From CAG-917 sp028724485 (GTDB taxonomy: Bacteria; Bacillota; Clostridia; Christensenellales; CAG-917), in the NCBI GenBank assembly GCA_028724485.1, contig JAQYCY010000100.1, positions 1-5,436 of the forward strand: DNA of 5,436 bases. Direction: 5' to 3'. Below, one piece after another: positions 1 through 4,449 of the stretch. The translations under genes and the position numbers were made by a program. Under the pieces are notes generated by a model that saw only the letters and a program-made list of their open reading frames with translations, did not search any database and was not told the DNA's origin. Every line of letters begins with the position of its first letter. Positions within the stretch are counted from its first letter, which is position 1.

Positions 1-16
1 TTTTATCTTCTGCCAT
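1..16 (-). CDS. 5' end of an unidentified gene (first 5 codons only)
   Basis: Only ATG GCA GAA GAT AAA (M-A-E-D-K) and one further base lie in the window; the rest is beyond the left edge. The call rests on signals, not on the protein: a GGAGAG ribosome site (about 20-25) sits 3-5 nt before the ATG, and a near-perfect promoter lies at 68-97. No other initiation codon competes with it downstream of that promoter. The function cannot be inferred. The leader also has a perfect palindrome (29-47), so the gene is probably regulated. Confidence 0.7.
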
Positions 17-17
17 A

Positions 18-25
18 CTCTCTCC
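18..25 (-). promoter_or_regulatory. Ribosome binding site of the left-edge gene
   Basis: On the minus strand GGAGAGAG lies immediately before T-ATG at 16. The GGAG core is 5 nt from the start codon. It decides the start and is only 3 nt from the leader palindrome, so a hairpin or bound protein there could affect ribosome access. Confidence 0.7.
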
Positions 26-28
26 AAC

Positions 29-47
29 GGCATACGCTACGTATGCC
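29..47. promoter_or_regulatory. Perfect palindrome in the leader of the left-edge gene (operator or hairpin)
   Basis: The sequence GGCATACG-CTA-CGTATGCC is a perfect inverted repeat with 8-bp arms and a 3-nt centre. Relative to the promoter at 68-97 the predicted transcription start is near 61, which puts the palindrome at about +15 to +33, between the start and the ribosome site. It could be a repressor operator acting as a roadblock or an RNA hairpin controlling translation. No U tract follows, so it is not an ordinary terminator. Confidence 0.65.
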
Positions 48-67
48 ACAAAACACTTCTTGTATGT

Positions 68-97
68 ATTATAATACACATTTGTTTCTTATGTCAA
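68..97 (-). promoter_or_regulatory. Consensus SigA-type promoter of the left-edge gene
   Basis: Read on the minus strand there is a perfect -35 TTGACA (92-97) and a perfect -10 TATAAT (68-73), separated by 18 bp. It points at the ATG at 16 and gives a leader of about 45 nt. Both hexamers match consensus, so the gene is expected to be strongly expressed unless repressed. Confidence 0.85.
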
Positions 98-101
98 TAT
101 G

Positions 102-123
102 TGTCGTTTCAAATTGTATTTGT
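102..123. repeat. 22-bp direct repeat, copy 1, with palindromic core
   Basis: These 22 bp are identical to 233-254. The core CAAAT-TGT-ATTTG (110-122) is a perfect 5-bp-arm palindrome. This copy begins 4 bp upstream of the -35 box of the left-edge promoter, in the position of an activator or repressor site. Its function is inferred from position only. Confidence 0.6.
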
Positions 124-130
124 TTATATC

Positions 131-170
131 TGTATTGTTAAATTCAAATTTGCATTGTTAAATTTAAACG
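131..170. repeat. Two imperfect 20-bp tandem units
   Basis: Units at 131-150 and 151-170 both begin TG(T/C)ATTGTTAAATT and diverge at the end. A related TGTTGTTAAATT follows the second 22-bp repeat near 254-265. This is AT-rich intergenic material with no coding potential that I can see. Confidence 0.45.
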
Positions 171-232
171 TTCATCAATCGTAAAAAAGGCCTTATGGAA
201 CTCATAAGGTCTCTTTAACACGTTTTTAGTTA
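167..232. repeat. Dispersed hairpin repeat, copy 1
   Basis: About 66 bp nearly identical to 2873-2938, with differences mostly at CAATCG versus CAAACG, and CTCTTT versus CTTTTT. The centre is a 9-bp stem with a 5-nt loop (189-211): GGCCTTATG, GAACT, CATAAGGTC, with one G-U pair. A-rich and T-rich flanks extend the stem. This copy has lost some outer pairing relative to copy 2. It lies between the lipoprotein gene and the promoter of the left-edge gene. It is probably a terminator spread as a repeat. Confidence 0.75.
184..216. terminator. Hairpin terminator-like element in dispersed repeat copy 1
   Basis: The stem at 189-211 is flanked by AAAAAA on the left and TCTTT on the right. On the minus strand the left A-run becomes a U tract, so it could back up the terminator at 332-362 for the lipoprotein transcript. 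On the plus strand the U tract is interrupted by a C. Confidence 0.5.
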
Positions 233-254
233 TGTCGTTTCAAATTGTATTTGT
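233..254. repeat. 22-bp direct repeat, copy 2
   Basis: Identical to 102-123 over 22 bp, including the CAAAT-TGT-ATTTG palindrome (241-253). It lies 131 bp from copy 1, with the dispersed hairpin repeat between the two copies. Confidence 0.6.
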
Positions 255-331
255 GTTGTTAAATTAAAATCCTAATGACAAACAGATTAGAATCTATAAA
301 TTCGCTAATCGTCATAAAAACTTCATGACAT

Positions 332-362
332 AAAAAATCCGCAATCAAGTTGCGGATTTTTT
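332..362. terminator. Bidirectional intrinsic terminator
   Basis: Perfect inverted repeat: AAAAAATCCGCAA (332-344), a TCAAG loop, and TTGCGGATTTTTT (350-362). The GC core is TCCGCAA/TTGCGGA, with six A on one side and six T on the other, so it can work on both strands. The natural client is the minus-strand lipoprotein gene, whose stop codon is about 230 nt away. Confidence 0.8.
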
Positions 363-537
363 GTTTAATGCTTAAACGTCTTTAATGCCCATAACATATT
401 TGACTAATAGTTTTCTAACAAAACATTTCATCTGACAGTACACGATTTACTAACAAAGCAATCTTTAAGCATAGATTGTTTGCCATAACAAACCGATTTT
501 AAAGTGCATAGACCGTTTGCAGAACTGCTTAAAGCAT
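363..537. other. AT-rich 3' region with no recognised gene
   Basis: No start-plus-ribosome-site combination or RNA gene was found. A short motif recurs in both orientations: ATGCTTAAA near 368, TTTAAGCAT near 464 and TGCTTAAAGCA near 526. GCAATCT and AGATTGT form a small stem around 459-480. If the transcript ends at 332-362, this is the long 3' UTR of the lipoprotein mRNA. Confidence 0.4.
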
Positions 538-590
538 AATAGTTTTTATTGCTAACAGTTCAAATTGTCGTCAAATCTATAAAAACTATT
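538..590 (-). repeat. 12-bp inverted repeat directly after the lipoprotein stop
   Basis: AATAGTTTTTAT (538-549) and ATAAAAACTATT (579-590) are perfect reverse complements enclosing 29 nt. The proximal arm begins 2 nt beyond the TAG stop. No U tract follows, so it is more likely a 3'-UTR structure (stability or processing) than a terminator. Confidence 0.55.
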
Positions 591-592
591 AA

Positions 593-2314
593 CTATCTGA
601 TTGCTTTGCTTGCCGAGCTAAGTCCGACAACGTTGCCCGTACCGCTTGGAGCGGTGTATTTCTTTGCCTTGTCGAGATTTGAGTTAACCAAAAGTTGAAG
701 CGTGTTTTTGAGCGTAACGTTTGAATCAACCCACTCGCCGTCCGTCGGGCAATATTTGACGTTTGTTTCTACCGTAATCGATTCGATTTTTCCGTTGCGC
801 ATAGTCACGATAAGTTCCGAGCTTTTAATGTTGTAAAACTCGTTGTTGAAATAGTTTTCGGCTTTTATAACGCCCTCGACGTTGTTTGAATTTACCATTT
901 CGAGAATCTTGTCTTGCATTGCGACCGTATACTCGTCTTTAATGCCGATTTGATAGGTCGTTACACCGTCGGCAATCGTTTTTGAAAGACAATCGACTTT
1001 GCTTGCGTCGATAATAAACGGCGCGGTAAGATAATCGAAACGCGTATCGACGCTGACGTCCGAAAGTGGAGTTACGGTGTTTTTGCCCTTTCTCGAAACG
1101 ATATAAACGCTTCCGTCCTCGATATTTCCGATTGTGTACTTATAAGTTTCCTTGCCTTCCGTTTCGGTGTGAGCGATGTATTCGTAGGTATCGTTGAAGT
1201 TCACAAAACCGTCTACGGTGTTCTTGTAAACTCTCGACAAAAATTTGTCTACGGTTGCGGTCACGTTCCAGCCCGGGTCAAAATCGTTGATAGCCGCAAC
1301 GTCAAGCGAATATGCGTCATAGTTTTTCAAAGTTGCAAGAGCGTTGTTGATGACGGCAATATCGTCGCTGCAATTCTCGCCGAGCTTGAAACTCTTTATC
1401 GACGGTGGCAAAACGTTGCCGCTTCCGAGTTTGTGTTCGTAAGTAATTTTAAAGCTAACAAGCTGTCCTGCGACAGGAACTTTAATTTCAGCGCCGAACG
1501 TAAATTCTTTAAGCTCGTCGCCGTCCATATTGAAGTAAACGACTATTCCGTTGTTCGGATTCGTAAACGTAACGCCGCTAAGCTCGATATCGGTGTCAAA
1601 CTTTGCAAGCGCGTCGTAAATGCCTTGAAGCGCAGAAAAATCCGACTCCAACTTCAACGTTGCCTGATACTTAAAGCCGTTTCCGCTGCCGTTAAGTTTG
1701 ATATCGATAAGGTTTTCCGCTTTGAGTGCGTCAACGAGTTTAACAAACGGAAGGTTGACAAGGCTGAGTCCTTTGTCGTTTGTGCCGACGACGGACACCT
1801 TTTTGATTTTTCCCTTTTCGTTTGCAACGATTTTAATTTTTGAGCCGTTTTCGGTGTAAATGTACTCTTGCGAATCGCTGAGCAAAATTCCGCTTGTTTT
1901 GCGATAAAAGCTCAAATCGTTTGTCGTTTTGTTGTATCTGTACTTTCCTTCATAATTAGCGTTTGCAGTACCGTTAAAACCTTGATAGTTCAGCGTTCCG
2001 TTTATTTTCAACGAAAAATCGTAATTCTCTTCGTTTAAATCGCAAACCGCTTGTCTTGCTTCGACGACTTGCGCCGCAGTAGGCAACGGATCGTCGTTTT
2101 CAATCGTCGAACCGCCCGTAGAGCCGCCGCTCTCACCCGTTCCGGAGCCGCCTGTCGAACCGCCGCTCTCACCCGTTCCCGAACCGCCGGTTTCCGTACC
2201 GCCCGTAGGCGTTTTGCCATTATCGCCGTCCGACGTTTCGCCGCAAGCGCAAAGAGCTATGCATAAAATTACGCACATTGCCAAACATAAAAACGTAAAT
2301 AATTTTTTCTTCAC
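593..2314 (-). CDS. Secreted lipoprotein with duplicated ectodomain, unknown function
   Basis: This 573-residue protein is predicted to be exported and lipid-anchored outside the membrane. Residues 1-23 form a signal peptide (MKKK, then a Cys/Leu-rich core) ending in the lipobox L-C-A-C, with Cys24 as the lipidated residue. Residues 25-75 are a flexible Gly/Ser/Thr/Glu linker with a 12-residue unit in tandem (42-53, 54-65). The rest is beta-rich in two related halves. About 97-294 and 331-537 share NYD near the start, a (R/Y)xYxxT strand, LPF/APF, and a closing 'ELKEFTF'/'KIESITV' strand followed by another strand. This resembles LolA/LprG-like beta-sheet lipoproteins in general style, but I recognise no family and assign no function. 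The start is GTG, 6 nt after AGGAGA (2321-2326). The gene has its own promoter, with a palindrome in the spacer, and lies opposite the XRE regulator gene, which probably controls it. The stop is TAG. Confidence 0.9.
   Translation of the reverse strand: MKKKLFTFLCLAMCVILCIALCACGETSDGDNGKTPTGGTETGGSGTGESGGSTGGSGTGESGGSTGGSTIENDDPLPTAAQVVEARQAVCDLNEENYDFSLKINGTLNYQGFNGTANANYEGKYRYNKTTNDLSFYRKTSGILLSDSQEYIYTENGSKIKIVANEKGKIKKVSVVGTNDKGLSLVNLPFVKLVDALKAENLIDIKLNGSGNGFKYQATLKLESDFSALQGIYDALAKFDTDIELSGVTFTNPNNGIVVYFNMDGDELKEFTFGAEIKVPVAGQLVSFKITYEHKLGSGNVLPPSIKSFKLGENCSDDIAVINNALATLKNYDAYSLDVAAINDFDPGWNVTATVDKFLSRVYKNTVDGFVNFNDTYEYIAHTETEGKETYKYTIGNIEDGSVYIVSRKGKNTVTPLSDVSVDTRFDYLTAPFIIDASKVDCLSKTIADGVTTYQIGIKDEYTVAMQDKILEMVNSNNVEGVIKAENYFNNEFYNIKSSELIVTMRNGKIESITVETNVKYCPTDGEWVDSNVTLKNTLQLLVNSNLDKAKKYTAPSGTGNVVGLSSASKAIR
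2120..2191 (-). repeat. 36-bp in-frame tandem repeat (2 copies) in the lipoprotein linker
   Basis: Two 36-bp units encode residues 42-53 and 54-65, each T-G-G-S-G-T-G-E-S-G-G-S. The units differ only at a few third positions, which points to a recent duplication or slippage. Its length may vary between strains, changing the distance of the ectodomain from the membrane. Confidence 0.85.
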
Positions 2315-2326
2315 ATTTCTTCTCCT
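2314..2326 (-). promoter_or_regulatory. RBS and overlapping ATG-TGA before the GTG start
   Basis: AGGAGA (2321-2326) is followed by AGAAAT and the GTG start at 2314. An ATG lies at 2316-2314, overlapping the GTG by one base, but in that frame the next codon is TGA. The frame encoding the signal peptide can therefore only begin at GTG. The ATG-TGA could capture some initiating ribosomes and lower lipoprotein output. Confidence 0.7.
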
Positions 2327-2346
2327 GCTTTTTATTTTATGTCGTA

Positions 2347-2375
2347 ATTTTATCTCATTTTGAGATATTTGTCAA
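2347..2375 (-). promoter_or_regulatory. Promoter of the lipoprotein gene
   Basis: On the minus strand: -35 TTGACA (2370-2375, perfect), an ideal 17-bp spacer, and -10 TAAAAT (2347-2352, one mismatch). Transcription would start near 2340, giving a leader of about 26 nt that includes AGGAGA. The spacer is almost wholly filled by a palindrome (2351-2367), so bound repressor would exclude RNA polymerase. Confidence 0.85.
2351..2367. promoter_or_regulatory. Operator candidate: TATCTCA-TTT-TGAGATA
   Basis: A perfect 17-bp palindrome with 7-bp arms and a 3-bp centre, lying between the -35 and -10 of the lipoprotein promoter and about 40 bp upstream of the divergent XRE start codon. Its size and symmetry suit a dimeric Cro/C1-type helix-turn-helix protein. 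That the adjacent XRE protein is the ligand is inference from proximity. Confidence 0.7.
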
Positions 2376-2379
2376 TATC
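2364..2379. promoter_or_regulatory. Second, overlapping palindrome GATATT-TGTC-AATATC
   Basis: A perfect inverted repeat with 6-bp arms and a 4-bp centre, overlapping the first palindrome by 4 bp and covering the lipoprotein -35 box. It shares no obvious half-site with the first, so it could be a site for another factor or a chance result in AT-rich DNA. Confidence 0.4.
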
Positions 2380-2385
2380 ACGGAA

Positions 2386-2400
2386 TGCGATAATTATAAT
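2386..2400 (+). promoter_or_regulatory. Probable extended -10 promoter of the XRE gene
   Basis: Two overlapping -10 candidates exist: TG-C-GATAAT (extended -10, 2386-2394) and a perfect TATAAT (2395-2400). No good -35 lies 16-18 bp upstream; TTGTCA at 2369 is 14 or 20 bp away. Start sites would fall near 2401 or 2407, which leaves a leader of 0-6 nt. Confidence 0.5.
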
Positions 2401-2406
2401 TTGTTT

Positions 2407-2604
2407 ATGAATTTAAGATTAAAGCAACTTCGCGAAGAATTCGGCTACACGCAATCCTACGTTGCCGACTATCTTCACGTCAAACAAAATACCTATTCGC
2501 AATACGAAAACGGAAAGCGCGAACTTCCCTTATCCGCGCTGATTTTGCTTGCAAAACTTTATCAGACGTCAACCGATTATATTTTGGGTTTGCAACCCTA
2601 TTAA
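2407..2604 (+). CDS. XRE/Cro-C1 family small DNA-binding regulator
   Basis: This 65-residue protein is a single HTH_3-type domain with no extra sensor domain. It follows the family pattern: LRLKQLREEFGYTQ (helix 1 and start of helix 2, residues 3-16), VADYLHVKQNTYSQYENGKREL (helices 2-3, with the typical S-x-Y-E-N-G-K-R motif at 31-38), then LxxLAKLYQTSTDYILG (45-61), which matches the conserved tail. It should bind DNA as a dimer in the cytoplasm, probably repressing. The start chosen is ATG 2407; an in-frame TTG at 2401 would add two residues but is less family-like. No Shine-Dalgarno is present and a TATAAT ends 6 nt before the ATG, suggesting a leaderless mRNA. It is divergent from the lipoprotein gene with palindromes between, so it is the obvious candidate regulator of that gene and perhaps of itself. 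Confidence 0.92.
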   Translation: MNLRLKQLREEFGYTQSYVADYLHVKQNTYSQYENGKRELPLSALILLAKLYQTSTDYILGLQPY

Positions 2605-2872
2605 AAAAATTTTGCAAACGCTAAGTGTTGTTTGCATTAAACATTAGTAGACTTTTTTAGAAATAAAAGCATTAAGTATTAGTAATTAAATTTGGTATTA
2701 AGTATTGAAATTAGATTAGATTTATAAGAAAAAAGTTTAATAATAGTTTTAAATAATTTCCATTAAACAATTTAATCGCTAAGTAGTTAGCGCTAAAAAT
2801 TAGTTTTAAATATTAAACAATGCATATAACGTTTAGTTTTAATGCTATTATCTTTACATATTTAATTTTCAA
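2605..2872. other. AT-rich intergenic region after the XRE gene
   Basis: No gene is seen. TGCAAAC (2613-2619) and GTTTGCA (2630-2636) form a 7-bp hairpin; on the minus strand it is followed by AAATTTTTTT and is terminator-like, although no minus-strand gene needs it. ATTAAGTATT recurs near 2671 and 2698, and short TTAAA/TTTAA words recur to 2870. It looks like untranslated, drifting sequence. Confidence 0.5.
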
Positions 2873-2938
2873 AACGTTCATCAAACGTAAAAAAGGCCTT
2901 ATGGAACTCATAAGGTCTTTTTAACACGTTTTTAGTTT
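2873..2938. repeat. Dispersed hairpin repeat, copy 2
   Basis: About 66 bp nearly identical to 167-232. This copy pairs better: the 9-bp stem (2895-2917, GAACT loop) continues through five A-T pairs and, after a small internal loop, AAACGT (2884-2889) pairs with ACGTTT (2926-2931). It sits between the XRE gene (plus) and the phosphodiesterase gene (minus), which converge on it. Confidence 0.8.
2889..2922. terminator. Bidirectional terminator between convergent genes
   Basis: The stem GGCCTTATG/CATAAGGTC (2895-2917) is preceded by six A and followed by TTTTT (2918-2922). It is the first good terminator after the XRE gene on the plus strand and after the phosphodiesterase gene on the minus strand. 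Confidence 0.7.
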
Positions 2939-3053
2939 TGTTAACTTTTCTATGCTAATATGCTAAACTACATATAAAACGTAATGCCATTTGATAAGTC
3001 GCACTCTTTTTGACAAGTCACGCTATCATTGATAAATTACCTATAATTTAATC

Positions 3054-3117
3054 GTCATTTTCGATAACAAGTCGTTTATAATTCGATAGGTCATTTTCGA
3101 TAACAAGTCGTTTATAA
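3054..3117. repeat. 36-bp-period tandem duplication
   Basis: A 28-bp segment (GTCATTTTCGATAACAAGTC and 8 more bases) occurs identically at 3054-3081 and 3090-3117. Degenerate relatives precede it: CCATTTGATAAGTCGC near 2987 and TATCATTGATAAATTACC near 3024. The array therefore probably began as three or four units and decayed leftwards. Confidence 0.8.
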
Positions 3118-3156
3118 ATTAAAAACGAATTAGCGTTTATAGCTCTATCGAATTAT
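3078..3156 (-). repeat. 12-bp inverted repeat directly after the phosphodiesterase stop
   Basis: ATAATTCGATAG (3078-3089) and CTATCGAATTAT (3145-3156) are perfect reverse complements around a 55-nt loop. The proximal arm begins 2 nt beyond the TAA stop, as in the lipoprotein gene. The distal arm overlaps the 36-bp repeat. It is a candidate 3'-UTR structure without a U tract. Confidence 0.5.
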
Positions 3157-3158
3157 TC

Positions 3159-3965
3159 TTAAACAAGTACGTTTGTGGTGATAAAGTCGACGCCGTTTTT
3201 GATAAGGCGTTTTGCGTCGCGCGCATTATCCACCGTCCAGCAGTTGACTTCGACGCCGTTGTCGTGAAGGTATTTAATTCTTTTTTTTGTCAAATCCCTG
3301 TAATATACGTCCAAAGCGAAACCGTGTTCGGCAAGGTGTTTTACAAGTTTTTTATCATATCTTGCCGACAGTAATTGAATTTTAAAATCTTTGCCGAGCT
3401 TTCTTAGGGTAAGGCAGTTTTCCCAATCAAAGGAAATGAAAACCATATTTTCCAAATAGCCCATACCCTTTATAATATCGATAATTTCGACGATATACTT
3501 CTCATCAAAGTGATTTTTAAGTTCGAGAACCGCAATTTTGCCGCCGTCTTTGCAAACGGAAATATAATCGGTAAGCATTGGAATTGTCGTTCCTTCGTCT
3601 GAAGTGTCACCGTTTTTCGGTTTAAGTCTGACCGCTTGAATTTTGTCAAGCGTCGACGTTTCGATAGGTACGTTGACGTTGCTTACTCTGCCCGTAAAGT
3701 CGTCGTGAATGATGACGTATTTTCCGTCAGCGGTAAGATGCACGTCGGTTTCGATTCCGAAATAGTTTTCTTTTGCCGCCGCTTTAAAGGACGCAACCGT
3801 GTTTTCACGGTTCAATGCGCTAAGACCTCTGTGCGCAATCATCTTGACGCCGTTCTTTTCGCCCAAATCGATAATATGCTTATAGCCGTTTGCCGCACGC
3901 TTAAAAAGGCACGCCGCCTCCGCAGGCAAATGCACCGCCCTGATAATACGATAAATCTTTTTCAT
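3159..3965 (-). CDS. Glycerophosphodiester phosphodiesterase (GDPD family)
   Basis: This 268-residue protein should hydrolyse glycerophosphodiesters (deacylated phospholipids) to glycerol-3-phosphate and an alcohol, in a metal-dependent way. The TIM-barrel signature is complete: H45-R46-G47, E54-N55-T56, the metal ligands E72-x-D74 in GIETDVHLTADG, the second catalytic histidine in H88-D89, E148-L-K150, W243 in the CWTV strand, and a final GVDFITTN (258-265). Arg53 replaces the usual proline of the P-E-N-T motif. The length suits short bacterial GDPDs. The first 40 residues are an amphipathic, basic lead with no clear signal peptide, so it is probably cytoplasmic or membrane-associated. The start is ATG 3965: AGGGTGG (3974-3980) lies 8 nt upstream and the promoter at 3999-4027 rules out the longer frame from 4061. 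It appears monocistronic. Confidence 0.92.
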   Translation of the reverse strand: MKKIYRIIRAVHLPAEAACLFKRAANGYKHIIDLGEKNGVKMIAHRGLSALNRENTVASFKAAAKENYFGIETDVHLTADGKYVIIHDDFTGRVSNVNVPIETSTLDKIQAVRLKPKNGDTSDEGTTIPMLTDYISVCKDGGKIAVLELKNHFDEKYIVEIIDIIKGMGYLENMVFISFDWENCLTLRKLGKDFKIQLLSARYDKKLVKHLAEHGFALDVYYRDLTKKRIKYLHDNGVEVNCWTVDNARDAKRLIKNGVDFITTNVLV

Positions 3966-3998
3966 TAAGTTTTCCACCCTGATTTTTAATTTAAATAA

Positions 3999-4027
3999 AT
4001 TATAATATATCATTTTCAATATTTCAA
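3999..4027 (-). promoter_or_regulatory. Promoter of the phosphodiesterase gene
   Basis: On the minus strand: -35 TTGAAA (4022-4027), a 17-bp spacer, and a perfect -10 TATAAT (3999-4004). The predicted start is near 3992, with a leader of about 27 nt containing AGGGTGG. The -35 box is 40 bp from the edge of the 65-bp repeat array. Confidence 0.85.
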
Positions 4028-4067
4028 TAGGGAAATAAAAATATATACAATCTATATGCAAACTTTA

Positions 4068-4351
4068 ATGCAAAGCTAACCGTGCGTAACAAATAGACAG
4101 CCAAGTTCAAACCGTACTCTATAATTAGCAAAATGCAAAGCTAACCATGCGTAACAAATAGACAGCTAAGTTCAAACCGTACTCTATAATCAGCGAAAAT
4201 GCAAAGCTAACCGAGCGTAACAAACAGACAGCTAAGTTCAACCGTACTCTATAATTAGCAAAATGCAAAAGCTAACCGTGCGTAACAAATAGACAGCTAA
4301 ATTCAAACCGTACTCTATAATTAGCAAAATGCAAAGCTAACCGTGCGTAAC
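4068..4351. repeat. Tandem array of about 65-bp units, 4.35 copies
   Basis: Units begin at 4068, 4133, 4199, 4263 and 4329 (the last has 23 bp), with lengths 65, 66, 64 and 66. Each starts ATGCAAA(A)GCTAACC and contains TGCGTAACAAA, AGACAGC, TTCAA(A)CCGTACTC, TATAAT and AGC. Differences are scattered substitutions and single-base indels. The unit is not a multiple of 3 and no reading frame runs through, so it is noncoding. There are no spacers as in CRISPR. It fills the gap between the phosphodiesterase promoter and the tRNA terminator. Confidence 0.95.
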
Positions 4352-4376
4352 GAAAAAGAATAAAATTTGAAAAGGT

Positions 4377-4414
4377 GAGTTTTGGTTTTTCTTAAAAAGT
4401 TTTTTACAAAACTC
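4377..4414. repeat. 8-bp inverted repeat between array and tRNA terminator
   Basis: GAGTTTTG (4377-4384) and CAAAACTC (4407-4414) are perfect complements around 22 nt, which themselves contain TTTTT-CTT-AAAAA. This could form a long, weak A/T hairpin. No function is evident. Confidence 0.4.
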
Positions 4415-4418
4415 GCAT

Positions 4419-4448
4419 AAAAAAAACGAACCGACAAAATCGATTCGT
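4419..4448 (-). terminator. Intrinsic terminator of the tRNA operon
   Basis: On the minus strand ACGAATCGA, loop TTTTG, TCGGTTCGT (9 bp, one G-U pair) is followed by eight T. The stem starts 1 nt after the CCA of tRNA-Lys, so transcription ends almost at the mature 3' end. Confidence 0.9.
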
Positions 4449-4449
4449 C

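Noticed and set aside
1169..1843. 224-codon open frame on the plus strand inside the lipoprotein gene
   Set aside because: It is antisense to a gene with clear signal peptide, promoter and ribosome site. It has no family features or ribosome site and its composition is that of a frame shadow.
2035..2266. Arg/Ala-rich open frames on both strands near the lipoprotein linker
   Set aside because: They are by-products of the GC-rich Gly/Ser linker repeat read in other frames.
2407..2604. Antitoxin of a toxin-antitoxin pair
   Set aside because: No toxin-like small gene lies next to it on the same strand; the only partner is the divergent lipoprotein gene.
3636..3968. 110-codon open frame on the plus strand
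   Set aside because: It lies antisense within the phosphodiesterase gene and has no ribosome site.
3966..4061. 32-residue N-terminal extension of the phosphodiesterase
   Set aside because: It would start upstream of the promoter at 3999-4027, has no ribosome site and has no counterpart in the family.
4068..4351. CRISPR array
   Set aside because: Units are adjacent copies over their whole 65 bp with no variable spacers, and no cas genes are present.
4068..4351. Degenerate tRNA remnants, because GTTCAAACC resembles a T loop
   Set aside because: No acceptor, D or anticodon stems can be drawn in the unit; the resemblance is one short word.
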